From positions 444,001-508,000 of the forward strand of contig JAJOZX010002352.1 of the NCBI GenBank assembly GCA_023014485.1: 64,000 nucleotides of DNA, in the 5' to 3' direction. The stretch is from Bathynomus jamesi (taxonomy: Eukaryota > Arthropoda > Malacostraca > Isopoda > Cirolanidae). Position numbers and translations under genes: made by a program. Under the pieces are notes generated by a model. The model made no database searches and was not told the origin of the DNA. It saw only the letters and a program-made list of their open reading frames with translations. Positions within the stretch are counted from its first letter, which is position 1, and each line of letters begins with the position of its first letter. Positions 22,901 to 37,200 of the stretch are shown piece after piece.

Positions 22901-25900
22901 ATGTTATGCGGATACTGACACGTATTTGTGGTTTGACGCGCTTAGAGTTCTAAGTATAGTTGGTTCTAAATGTTTATCAAGATTAAGTTTTTGTAAGTGA
23001 ATGAACATTGTAAGCAAGCAGTGAAATTAATTAAATAGAGAGGAGGCATTTTTTTTTTTTTTTTTATTGTGAAAAGTAGCATTAATCTAAATACAGAACA
23101 ACTGCAATTTCCGCCTTTTCGATAAATTCAAAATTTCTAATTTATCGTAATCTTGTTGCTAATTTTATTAATCTTGCCCCGATTCCCGAGTTCGGAGACG
23201 AGAACCCCAAGGAAATTGAGGACCTCTGGGCGGCCATTAGCACCTGTTGGCCCAACAACCTTCGGGTCATTCTTCGATACCTCTTTATCATTACCGGAAT
23301 GGCGCCGCAGGAACTACTTCTCTACGTAAGCGTTCCTCAGTTTTTAAAGAACGTCATTGTTAAAACCATTTTAGTTTTTCTAACACTTTGCTACCCTTGT
23401 TGAAATACCCTGCTAACCGATGCTCCCCCAGGCCAAAAGGGTGACTGTATACGTGGGGCGCGCCAGGCCGGATCGTCTCGTGGAGGAGTTGATCACCGAA
23501 ATAGGCACTGTGGAAACGCTCAACTGCGTCATCGAACGCACAGAGACGCCGCCCTTCTTCAGGTAATTATAGCAAAGACTCGGAGTAGGGAAAATGTTAC
23601 GACACGAATGACGGAAAGAAATTGAGCTAATAATAATAATAATTATTATTATTTTAGGTAAGTATTGTAAAAATTACTTTCTTGTAAAATTGTTAATATA
23701 ATTTAAAACTTTAATTTCCCCTTAAGGTGACCTCGATGAGGAAAACGTCCTCTCACGGCGAAGGGGGTGAAGGGGTGGGGTGAGTGGTGGTTCGAATGGG
23801 GATGAGAGAGGAGGAACCATCCACACAAAAAGACATTCCGGAGAGCAGCAGCACGAGGGCCCCAAGGAGAGGTACTCCCCACAGTGAGTAGTCTACATTT
23901 TTCTCCTCACTCGTTTCGAATATCGGGTTTTCGTTTTCCGTCCCATTTTTATTGATAGAATCATAAAACAATCTCGAATAAAGTTGAACGATTTGAAATA
24001 AAAGTGTTACATTCTCATAACTTTTCGTAATCATAGTTTGTTTATTCCATCGGTCATGGCTCTTCCTCCTTCAGAATCAGCAGAGAGCAAGGGAGCGCCC
24101 ACGGGTCTTTGAGAAGCGTCACCAGCATGGGGTCGGCTGTCTCCAGCATTCTACACGTAGACCCCTCCACATCACTCCCACCAGCCCTTTCTGGAGGCAT
24201 AAAATCCAACGCAGCCACCACTTCCATTCACACAGCATTCCACATTCCTCAAGAGCAAGTGGGTGGAGAGGTACGGAATGTAGCTACATTGGTTGAGGTT
24301 CTGGAAAATTTGAAATTTTAATCAGTCTTTAAAAGTTGAGAATGCTTTTCTTTCATTGATGTTAAAATTATTTAAAGTTTATTTTCTAAAACCACCAATT
24401 TGCGTTTTACTTGTTTCTGCGAAAATATTTCAACGCCGGTGATGATTTAGTGTGAAATGTATGACCATCTTGAAAACCTTATTATTAGTTGGGAATTAGG
24501 TTTCGAGGTCCCATATCCGTGATCGTTATACCCGATTCACACAAGGTAATTTTAGGGAAACAGAATTTTAGGGTAATTTTAGGGAAACTATCCGATAGTT
24601 TGCGAAACTGCCTCGAGTGCGAACAGTTTGCCAACAAAAACATCGTTAACGAATCGTTTCCAAAACTGTCTCTAAGGAAATACTGCCGACCATTAACTGT
24701 TTCGGAAACTAAAAAGGAAACTATGTAACCCATGTTTGATAAAATACATACTATTTATTTTAGTAGTTTTTCTTTCATTTGGGCATTAATTATATTATCA
24801 ATAACTACAAACTTATTATGTAGTTATAGGCATACTGTTCTTTTATTTTATTGTTTTAAGAGACAAAGGAGCTATTGAGAAAGGACGGATCTAGGCCTAA
24901 GCCTAGTTAACTTTGCTTATAGCAGCCTGGAAAATTTGTCCAACCAGACCAGCCTAAAGTTGTGAAAAAGAATTTTTCTATACAATCTGGTCACATTATT
25001 ATTACTGCCTAATTAACTAATTATAGTTAACTATAATTAGTTAATTAGTTATAATTGGTTGCCTATAGGTAATGCCCTTCCAACAGGTAAGGTTTCATAG
25101 TAGGCCTAGTTTTTGTATCTAACCAAGGTATAAATTATTTTTATTTTTACAGTAGACCTAGGCCTATTTGTTATTTTAGTAAAATAACTTTTCATTTAAA
25201 CCTATTTAATATCCTGGTTAAATTTGTTTGATATCTTACCCATTACAAATAATCACAATTTTCTTTGAATATTAATTTATTTTAATTAAGAATCATTTAT
25301 TTACTTAGTTTTAAAATGAAGTTGAAGCTCTTAAATTGTGTGTAGTTTTTTAAATATATAAGAAATTAGTAATATCGAAATTGAATTAAAATATTAGCTG
25401 TACCTTCATAAAATTTGCTTAAAATTTTTATTTGGGTGTGGACGCGCAGCCCCCCCCCAATGTTTCAGTCACAGTTTCCGTTCCCATTTTCATTTCAGTT
25501 TGTGTTTTAGTTTTCATTTAAAGAAGCCTGGTGTGAATTGGGTATTATGTCTGGTGCTAATGAAGGCAAACATGTAAACAGTTAGTTTAATAATAGTAAC
25601 AACGTACAGTTAGAGTTATTCTACACACCTTTTTATATTCTGTAAATTGTGTCGTCTTGAAACCCTGCTTTTCGTATCAGTAAGACAATGAATGTATTTA
25701 AATGCATTTACAAATACATTTGAATTTGTATCGAAATAATTTCTTTTTGGTGTATCTTGTCTCGTATTTAATTACATTTTCAAGGGTATTTAGTATTCAA
25801 ATGATTTTCAGACTATTTATGCCTATCTCTGGGAATAACGTAGACTTTTGATCATCTTCATTTGAAATTTAATTCACTCTGAATGGGTTAAACCCTTTAA

Positions 25901-28075
25901 GTTTAAGTCTTTGTTCGCAAAGTGGCACTTCGTTAAGGAGTCGTCTCTCTTGCAGCGCGAGATAAATCCACAAGTTTGCGGCAAAGTGGGATTGAAATAA
26001 AGGTAATAAGTTTAGGATTTTGACCTGCCCTACTCTAGAGAAGGGGAGGGGGGTTACTTATTCGCATAAATTCTTTGATACAAGAAAGACTAATATTCAG
26101 TTTACATGATGGGGTCTCAGTTTGGTTTCCTGACTGATTTTACTGCAGTTTCATTCACGTGATAGAAGAATTGCAAATAAAGGAATAAACAAACAATTTG
26201 TCCACCTGATTTTTCATGGGTAAGAATTCCATAATTTGAAAAAGAAAAAAATGGGGCAATATATATATACATATATACACAAGGTATTTGAAAACTTTCT
26301 GTACAAATTCTAATGGGGGATAGGCAACACCAAGACAAACCCTTTTCGTCTATAAGTGTATGTCCGCTGACGTCACCATTCGGCGCGAGAGGGCGCCGCT
26401 GCAATTGGCTAAAAGGTGAAGTGGGCTAGACTCGCGCTTGCCGCGGGCATTCTTAAATCGGACGTAGTACGCGTAACATGTTTATTTAAAGAAGGTGCTG
26501 AAAGTTGCGACCGGTAGCATTAATGCATGCCCGACAGCGTCGAAGCATTGACCGACGTACACGTCGAAAGATTCCCGGCATTTCGGGAACAGTTCCAACG
26601 GCGACAGCGATTCTTGCTACGAGGTCTTCTTCTGAGTAAATGGGAGTCTCGTACACGAGGTTCTTCATGTGTCCCCACAGGAAGAAATCGAGGCATGTTA
26701 AATCGGGCGATCTCGGTGGCCAGGCTACGGGCCCAACCCGGCCTATCCATCGGTCCCCAAAAGTGGCGTTCAGATAATCCCGCACATCGTTGCTGGAGTG
26801 TGCTGGGGCCCCGTCGTGTTGAAACCACATTCGTCTACGAATAGCCACGGGAACATCTTCCAGCAGTTCCTGCAACGTTTCTTCAAGAAATATCCGATAA
26901 ACCCGCCCGTCGAGTCGGGCAGGCAGCAGGTACGGCCCAATCAACTTGCCATGGACGATACCCGCCCAAACATTGACGGCGAACCGTTCTTGATGAGCAT
27001 GCACCCGTGTAGCATGTGGATTTGCGTGCGCCCACACGTGAGAATTGTGCATGTTAAACACACCCTCACATGTGAAACAGGCCTCATCTGAGAACGACAC
27101 ATAAGCCGGAAAATTAGGCTGCACCGCTGTCTGCTGCAGAAACCAGCGTGCGAATTCCACACGAAGAGGGTAATCCCGAGGTTGTAAAATATAATGCCTG
27201 GACTCTCTGACGATGAAACGGATGTAACTGCTGCTCGTGCAACACTCTCCAGACCAGGTCGTGGTTCACACTGAGGATACGTGCAACACCTCGCGTGCTT
27301 CCGCTTGGATTGTCCTCAAATCGCCGTAGGATTTCTTCTTCCATGACAGGAGTGCGCACGTTTCTCTCCCGACCAGTGTCATGCATGTTTGCATGGAATG
27401 TTCCAGTTTCTCGCAGTCGCCGATGCAAATGCGCAAACGTTTGGTGGTTTGGCACACGTCTGTTTGGGAAGCGCTGTCGGTACAACCTCACAGCAGCTCT
27501 TCCGTTTCCATTGGCAGCCCCATACACCATATGCATGTCAGCCATCTCAGCAGTCGTGAAGCGCTCCATGTTACGCGTACTACGTCCGATTTAAGAATGC
27601 CCGCGGCAAGCGCGAGTCTAGCCCACCACCTTTTAGCCAATTGCAGCGGCGCCCTCTCGCGCCGAATGGTGACGTCAGCGGACATACACTTATAGACGAA
27701 AAGGGTTTGTCTTGGTGTTGCCTATCCCCCATTACAATTTGTACAGAAAGTTTTCAAATACCCTGTATATATATATATATATATATTATATATGTGGTTT
27801 TGCTTCCACCCGAATTGTTCATTCTGACGAAGGTCAAGCTTGTCACTCCACCTTAGACTTACAGTTTAACGTGAAATCAGAACCACGCCCCACCAGCAGC
27901 CCAGCGTCTTAACTGCTAGGCTATCCAGGGTACCATTTATCTACCAACCAATTTCTTTTATTGTGTGGAAGGATAAATAGCTGGGTTTTGATGCGCTCCG
28001 CCTGCCGTCACCGGTTCTCGATCCCGGAGCCGATGGATTCGTAGTCAGCGACGTTAACCACTACACCACCGAGGC

Positions 28076-28136
<61 letters not shown>

Positions 28137-28177
28137 TTTTCACGTGTTACCTTCGTGAAATAATTTTCATATATATA

Positions 28178-28225
<48 letters not shown>

Positions 28226-31200
28226 TGTACTTTGTCTATTAGAGTGGGTTTTTATTATATATTTTATTGTTGGTTCTCATATTTACTATAATTTGAGCTG
28301 TGAAGTTTCAAAGTAGCCCAAAGTGTCGCAAGTCGCAAAATTTGATTTCAAGTGTTGCAACAGGCCTGAAGTAGCCCAATTTGCGAGTTTTTGTACCCTT
28401 TATATTCGTAGTCATTATGTACAATGTACATGCATGGCATACTGTGAAGTACAATTTTATAAATACATTCTTACGTTTCATTACTTGGACACGGTAATAT
28501 TTTTGTGCATTTAAACAAAAAAAAAAAAAAAGGGATACATGTTATGCCTCCGACACAAATTAAAATAAAGGGACTCCCGGGAAAAAAAGGTCATATAGCA
28601 GAGTAGTTTTTATGAAAAATATATCAGTAATTGAACTGAATTAGGTAGTATTTCAAAGTTAGCCTTTTTTTACTTAAGTAATTATTAAGAAATGGATAGA
28701 AATACTATTTCCTAGGAATCCATAGCACAATGTCGTTAAACTTTTGCTCTGTAATGTTTTGAGGCACAAAACTACGTTGCGATTCAATATTTTGATATCC
28801 TTTTTCCTCCCTTCAAGTTAAAAGACGATAATTTTTCCGTCTTGAGAAACCAAAACGCTTCTAACTTGGATGAAGTGGACCACTACGAGCCGCACCCTCT
28901 GCCCATGCCAGAATATGGAGGCTTCTTTTCCCCTCTAACCGAATATTTACCCGACAGTTCTCAACCCATAACTGCGTTCCACAGGTACAAAGAATTATGG
29001 CTGAAGTTGAAACATTACTCGTTTTGCCAGTTATGAAACATTTGTTCTTGTTATTGTTCATCGGCCGAAGGTCAAAGTGAACTATTTTACATTACCTTCA
29101 TAAACTTTTATGAAATGTACCTTCAATTGAAAAGATATCCTTCTAATTATTGCATATTTATAAATAAAGTTTTTGAAATGTATAGTCAATGCTTATTTTT
29201 TTTTAATTGAAGATACATTTTTCTGCAGTTTAAGCAAATTTGTTATAAGCTGATTTTTTTTCTTAAGTGACCTTTAGGTTTGGAAATCAGACTGAGTATT
29301 TCATATTTTGAAAGCTTTATTAAAATACTGTAATTCTAATGCATGTGCTCGGTTAGTGAACCATTTTTAAAACAACGGCTTCAAGGTTTTCATATTTAGT
29401 GTTCATACTTAGTGTTGAAGTTATTGATTTTGATTACAGATGTAACTTAGCTGTGATGCTTCTGTGTGATGTTATAGTGGCGGGAATTGATGTTGAATGC
29501 CACACTGTGGATTGGTCTATCCACATCGCCCTCATGCTTCATATCATTACCTTAGGATTGGATCACTCAAGGCTTCTCGTATACCAACACTGTGAGTGGC
29601 TGTAGTTTGTTTAGAGTAGAGTAGTTTTGTAGTTGTTACTGAAGATGACACGAAATCTGATCGTTCTTTGGCCACAAACAGAACTTCTCGCGAATCAAAC
29701 GATAAAATTAAAGTGTGTCACTTCATAGTCCTTTGGAGTACTTCATTTGTCGAAAGCATCATTTCGTAGGAGAGAACTATCCCTAAACAGTTCAGTTCAG
29801 TCCATTTAGAGAAATATACTCGTACAGATGAGAAAAGTAAGTTATTGACGATTTAAAATTAAGACTTCTGGCACTCTGGTAATCGAAATTATTTCCCAAA
29901 TTGCAAAAACATAAATTTGAATGAATGATTTATTTCTGTATTTAATTTGCAGGCAAAATATTACTCGTCCATCTTCTGACTGTGGTTGCTGACCATAGAG
30001 ATCATTTGGGGGTCGCGAGAGTGCTCTTGAATAACAAGACAACGCAGTTGGGTTATGGACTCATCCCGCACAACATTTTCCTTCATAATAAGAAGTTTAC
30101 AGGTACACGTATATCTTCACATTTTACGTACGCAACCATACATACCCACACGTGTGGGTGATCTCAGATGGTAGAAAACTTTTTGAAAGTGCATTTCCTT
30201 TTGACAGAGGAGCCCCCTCAAGAAAACCCCCCCTCTCTCGTGGCAGCTCCCCCAGGGTTCGATACCCCGGCAGAGTATCTTCCCCCAACCTCTCCCCCTG
30301 CCCTCCGCGATACGGAGGACGTAATCCAAGAGGAGAAGGCATCTTCGCAAGAGATGACGATATTGGAGGACGAAGGAGGGCGCGATGGTAATGCGGGTGC
30401 CATAACCGCATCAAACCAAGAGCTGCCCCTAATCGTGACCTCCGACGAGACCGCAGACACCGTCTCCACATCATCTGTCGGTAATGCAGAACTGACAACC
30501 ACAGACGATCTGCAGTTCAACATCAAAGCGCTCATTGATTTTATCGTATCAAGGTAAGTATTCGGCATCAAACCTTATTAAATGAGGGTAAATGGTCGTA
30601 TAGGTGGGTTCAGCACCATTGGGCGCTGACGGAGGTTTGGGATTTTGTTCATAAATTTGTAATCGACTAGAAACGAAAGAATCTTAAAAGGTTAATGATT
30701 CAGAATTGTCCGTTCCTTTAATCTTTATCAACTTGGTCAGTACTTGTCTCGCGTGTAATGTTTAATGATGTGTAATGATAAAATCCATTCGCATGCACAA
30801 AACCTCTTATTGCAGCAAGGATCAGCCCTTGTGGAACTTCGAAGACATAACTTCGAAACAATTTTTCATTAAAAGCGCCGATCAGCTGAGCAACTTCGTT
30901 CGCCATATTGTTGCTGTAAGTATCTTATGGACTTCTAATTGGTAAATGAGCTGAAAAATGCTATTTCTTATTGCTGAAAATGCTATTTGTTATATGCTTC
31001 TTTTGTTATGATGTTACATTTTTTAGGACTATACCAGGATATACTGTTATCGTTTATACAGTATAATGTAGCAAATTTTACCTAGTTAGATCGCCCATTC
31101 ATATCCTTAGGAGGCACTTTTATTACAAGTTAGAAATCACGTTATTATTATTCCAACATTTTGACAGAAACACGTAACTTATATTTACAAGTCACGGGTC

Positions 31201-34200
31201 TCCTTATATTCAGTTAGCGATTACTATTCGGTTAAATAGAATAAATTTTCTGTTTAATATAAAAATAATGTTTACCGTAAAAGGGTAACACCTGGAAACG
31301 CATTTTCCCACTTTGAGGGAGTAATAGTGCCCCCTCTGGGTCATGACCCTGAGCATTGACAGGTTGCATAGCCGACCCACCCAACCCAGGAGCCAGCAAC
31401 TGGGAGCGAACCCAGAATCTCATCGCCCAAACACCGAGACTATAGAGCTACCGAGAGCCTATATTATTTATCGTGAGATTATAAATATCGGCAACCTCGT
31501 GTTAATTGTTGGAGCGTTTTGGTTAACTGTTGCATTTATTCTTAAGAACTTAAGAAGACCTCACAATTAACTCCTTCAGTGTTCATTTTGCGCCAAACCG
31601 TAGCCGCCGTGTACAAGTACGTACAGAACACTGAAAGGGTTAGAGATATTAACTATGTAAGACGAGACTTCTGTAAAATTTCAGTCTTTTTACTATTGGT
31701 CTTTTAATATTATATTAGTCCAACTAATATGACTTGAATTCATTAATTACTAACTATAATTTTCTTTTTTCAGATCTTTAGCGAATCTCTTCCTCACACT
31801 CACATTGAAGAGCGGATGGCGCAAATCGCTCTTCATTTGGCGCTTTCTTGTTCTTCAAGACATTACGCTGGAAGATCACTCCAAGTTCGTTTCAGTTTTT
31901 TGTTTTAGTTTTATTGTTACTTAGTGGATTACTAGTATATACTTCGAAATTACGCTGTTCAGTTGCTGTAATTATTATAACTGATAAGGTGTTCCGATGC
32001 CTTCACGTGTCTATGTCGTCGCGGATGTTGAGCGAGTTGTTGGGACGTCTCGTGGAGACTGTGGCCGAACAGGGAGACGACATGCAGGGCTACGTCACAG
32101 AGCTTATACTTACATTAGAAGCAGCCGTAGACGCTTTGCATTCGGATTTCAGGTGAGCAAACAAGGGTTTTTTGCACGTTCGAAATAAATGCTAATAATA
32201 GATTTTTGTGATTATCACATCAAATATTTCAATATATTCTCAGATTTAACTTATAGGGCTGTCTTAAGTTCCTTATTTGATTGTCTTTTTGAGTTAAAAA
32301 ATTACCCTCTTTTCTTTCATTAAAAAAAACCATTTAACTTAGATTACTTTATGCTTTACATTTTAGCATTTGTTAACTCGTATATTTACCATGTTGAGGA
32401 TTTGAGTTATTAGATCACCTTTTATTTTTTTTTATTACTTGAAGTGTCGTGAATAATTTTTCAGATTTGATATCAAAAGCAAAAATGTTTTATGTATATA
32501 ATGACGCAGAGAAAATTGTCGTAAGTTGCATTGACAATAATATCATTATAAAGGGTGATCCAGAGAAATGGGACCCAAAAGAAACCCCTGTAACTCTTAA
32601 AGTATAAGTCCTTTTATAAAATCATACGCATCATTCGAAAGAGGATAGTTACAAGTTTGTACAGGATTGTATAGGTTTTGACAATACAAGACAAGATAAG
32701 ATACAAAACAAAATAAAAGTGTTAGTTAAAACTAACCTTCAAGATGACTGCATGGACTGTGGAACAGCTGTTTCATAACTGAGCAATATTATGAGCATGG
32801 AAGAAGTGTAGTTTCAGCTCAAAGATCTTTCAAGACAAATTTTCAGATGTCAAAATCACCTTCTAAGAAAGTAATCCGTCGGTGTGTCAGAAATTTTTCC
32901 CTAACTGGCAGCATTGGAAAAAGAAAACCAACTGGAAGAGTGCGCACAGCAAGGATAGACGAGATCATTAACAGAACTCATGAAATTGTACAGGATAATC
33001 CTAACATAAGCATCAGACGTGCTTCTCAGCTGTTAGGAGTTGGATATGGAACAACAACAACACACCGTATATTCAAGCAAAATTTAATGCTCTTTCCATA
33101 TAAAATTCAAACAGTGCAACAACTAAACGATGGAGATTTCGCACGAAGACGACAATTCTGTCAATGGATCCAACAGAAGGTAAATGACACCACCAATTTT
33201 CTAGCAACTTTGATTATGTCAGACGAAGCCCATTTTCACTTGAATGGAACTGTAAACAAACAAAATTGTCGTTTCTGGGCAACAGAAAATCCATTGAATA
33301 TTACCGAAGTCCCGTTGCATAGTCAGCGTGTAACTGTTTGGTGTGGTCTTACTGCATCTCAGATCATAGGGCCGTACTTTTTCGAGGATTCCACCGGAAA
33401 CACGGTCACTGTAAATGGTGATCGCTACGAAAAAATGTTGACCGATTCCTTATTCCTAAATTAAGAGATCTTTGTCTAGAAAACCACTGGTTCCAACAAG
33501 ACGGAGCTACCTGCCATACCACGAGGAACTGCATGGCAGTTTTGCGTCAAACGTTTCCAGGCGAGTTAATCTCAAGATTTGGAGACGTTGAATGGCCCGC
33601 AAGGTCTCCGGATTTTTCTCCCTTAGATTATTATCTCTGGGGATATTTAAAGAGTAGGTCTACAGAAATAACCCAACGACCTTGCAAGAATTGAAGGCCG
33701 CCATCACAAATGAGATACAGGTCATACCACCGCACACTCTTGCAAAAGTGATGCAGAACTTACAAGCGAGAACACTGGAATGCTTGGCAACTAATGGAGC
33801 ACATTTGAAAGGAGTCATTTTAAAAAAATAAATATTTCATAATAAACTTGTAACTCTACTCTTTCGAATGATATATATAGTTTTTATGAAAGGAATTAAA
33901 TATTAAGAATATTTGGCTTTTTTTTATGGGTCCCATTTATCTGGATCACCCAGTATAAAGTGTTGTCAATTTTGACGGTAATGGAGCAAAATGAGAATTT
34001 GACTGCTGTGAATGAAATTATTCTTTCAGTTTTATTCAGAAAGAAAAGTAGTCTTCCTGTATTGTTACTGAGATTCAAAAGTGTAAATAAAGAATAGTAT
34101 TAATTAACGGTGTAACCATAGAAAACTGTTTTATTTTTATTTTTTTTCAGACCAATCGAATTCGTGCGAGAATTATTCAAATCAACACCGAATTTGAACA

Positions 34201-37200
34201 ACAAAGAAAGAAAAGGACCCCCAAATTACAATGTGCTCAATCATTATTACCCTGGGAGTTACGTGGCAGCCACAAACCCCCTCTCACCCCATGGGGGTCA
34301 TTTCAGATCTACGTCTTACACGATTTCTTACGGCAGAGGTATGACCTTACCGACTCTTTTAGAAACGTATGATCATTGATTAGTAAAATTAAAGGTAAAT
34401 GGTTTCTTCTGTTTACTTTCAACAGTCATTTTTATCGCTTTGTTTTACCTATCATTTTATTTTTTTTAAATTAGCTCTTATTTTCACCACTCGGTAATTT
34501 CTCTTTGTTTTACCAATCAGTGCAACCTGAGATGCGGCTACGAAGCGGCACCGATGTGGACAGCCGCATGCGGAATCATTCGAGCAATCTCTCACGATCT
34601 CGGTCCGCACAGTCTTTGAAGCAACTCGCTGATCCTACTTCAGCTGACGATAAAATGACGGTGAGACATCCTCAGTGTGTATATATAATTAACAATAGGT
34701 TGGAATCTACCGTTACAAATTTACGCTAATGTTGTTCGTAAACTATTTCACTTTGTCTTACAGTAGGTTATTTTAATATCGTAATCGTGGCTATACTTAA
34801 AGCAGAACGTAACGTCAACAGATATTCCTTCTTTCGTTTAGGTTTTGGCTCAGCTGTTTTGGATCGCCGTTTCTATGTTGGAGTCAGATTATGAATACGA
34901 ATTCATTTTGGCGATGCGACTACTAGACAAAGTTCTCTCCCGTCTATCCCTCGATAGACCCGATTGTAGAGATAAGGTGAGGTAGAAAGACAAAGTAATA
35001 AATGTGTATTGTAGTTATTTGTTTTATATATATAAATTATGTCAGATAATTAAATTATTTTTTTGGATTTGATACAGTTTTTGTTTTTGTAAAATATTTA
35101 ATCCTCAGCAAAATCATATTACAGCGTTTTGCATTCTAATATTTTTAAATCTATTGTTAAGGTGGAGAAACTGCAACAGCAACTCAAATGGAAGGGATTT
35201 CCTGGGATTCATGCCCTTCTTCTTAAGGGATGCACATCCCCCACGGCGTACGAGCCAACGATTTCCCTTCTCACAAGGTTCACGCAAATTACTGACCTCC
35301 AAGTAAGCTTTGCTTTTGCAAATTATTCTTTATTCTTTTCCCATAGATTAACAATGAAGACGCTATACTTTATAAAGAGTTTTTGGTCCCCGTTTTTCAA
35401 AGGAAGAAATTAAGTTCTAATAATTGTTCTTCATTACGACATTGTGACTACGATTCGTGTGCAAGATACTTTTTTCCGGAATTACGTATTTTCATTTTGA
35501 AGTTGAAAACTTATTTTTTGATTTAGTGTTAGTAACAGATGGGCAGTCTTGGAATAGTTGATTCATATCATGGATAAGAACAGAATGGAATGGAATGGAA
35601 TAGGGAAATGGGTATTCGATAAAATGTGTATATTTAATAATTATTATTATTATTATTATTTAATGTACTGCTGGTTCCTTCCACAGGTAGTTGATCCCAC
35701 GCAGAGCAGAGCCTTCCCGATTAACGTGATCGCCCTCCTTCCTTACATGCTCCTCCATTACGAGGACGCCAACGAGTTGTGCATTCAAGCAGCAGAGAAC
35801 ATCGCTCAGGTGAGAAAGAATTCAATTTTACTTTCTCCTCATTAGGTACACTGCACGCACTTCGTACCTAGAATTTTTGTTGTATTACATTTCATCTGTT
35901 CACGAAGTGTCTCGCCAAGCGGAGGCGCTCGTGTTAGCTGTCACCAAAGTTTACATTTTAGTTTCGTTGCAATGAAAATTTAGCACAGCATTTTTATGTT
36001 ATTTAAATTGGTAAATGAAGTTTTCAATTGACTTTCCTTTGCTTCTTCACAAAGTGTAGATATAAAATATTAAAAGGCAACTTTTTTTAATTTCATGAAT
36101 GAGTGAATTTAGAAATCAGAATGACATAATATTAACATCTCGGTTTCATAGCCACATGCTCCGTATCAAGTGCAGTATTTTATTGGAAGGCACAAATGGT
36201 TTTAGAACTCAATTGCCGTAGTTCCCATAACTCATTTGCGGTGTCATATTATTATTTCTTTCAAATAGTCTTACTCGTTCTCCTTCCATTCCAGGAATGC
36301 AATGAAAAGGGAAAACAGCTGGAGAACTTGGCCACCGTGATGACGCTCTACAGTCGTCGGAACTTTAGTAAAGAAAGCTTTCAGTGGACCAAATGCGTCG
36401 TCAAGTACCTGCACGATTCCTACGCTAATCTGACCCCGACTCTGATGGCATTCATCGTAGAAGTAAGGAAAGAGGCATTTAAGAGTGCATTACATGTAGT
36501 GGTAGTGTTTCAGGACTGGGAGAGGGATAATCTTTACTTAAGAAAAGAGAGGCGTTTCCTTTTTGTTATAGAATTTACCTCGCTTTTTCAGGTTCTTGAA
36601 AAAGGACCTCCCACAATTCAGAACCCCATTTTGAACATCCTTCACTGCATGCTTCATTACATAGATATGAATACAACGGCAGCGCAACTTATCAATGGAG
36701 ATCTGCTCAGAGTAGTCGCCAAGTACATAGAGGTGAACCATGAATTCTTCTCTAGATAAATTAGTAAAAATACAGTGGTTCTGTTTTCTTAAGGTATTTC
36801 AAGATTTTTTAGCCAACGACTGTATTACTGCGTATGACGTGCGTATATTATTCTCGTTAGTGACATTTTATGCCAGGAAGAATACGGATATTATTCTAAT
36901 ATTGTTTAATACTTGGTAACGGCTAACATCCGAAACCCCTAATCCCCGAGTCTGATACTGTTAGGCCGGCCGCACGCAGAATCGACTCACGACTCGAGTC
37001 GCGCGTGATTTTACATTGACAGAATGGGAGCCCCCGCACACTGCAGCGACCGCAACGCGATTCTGGGGAATCGTGTCGCAGTCGCTGCAGTGTGCGGGGC
37101 TCCCATTCTGTCATTGTAAAATCACACGCGACTCGAGTCGTCACAACAAAAGTCGAGAGTCGTAAGACGATCCTGCGCGCGGCCGACCTTATTGTACTTG

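Larger units (their letters stand above)
24271..28817 (+). other. fry: fry intron 5, transposon-rich (4.5 kb)
   Basis: Contains a Harbinger-like element, a mariner-type element with 200-bp inverted repeats, a SINE and two long (TA)n tracts, listed separately. The stretch 25550-26279 holds no recognisable gene. Confidence 0.85.
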
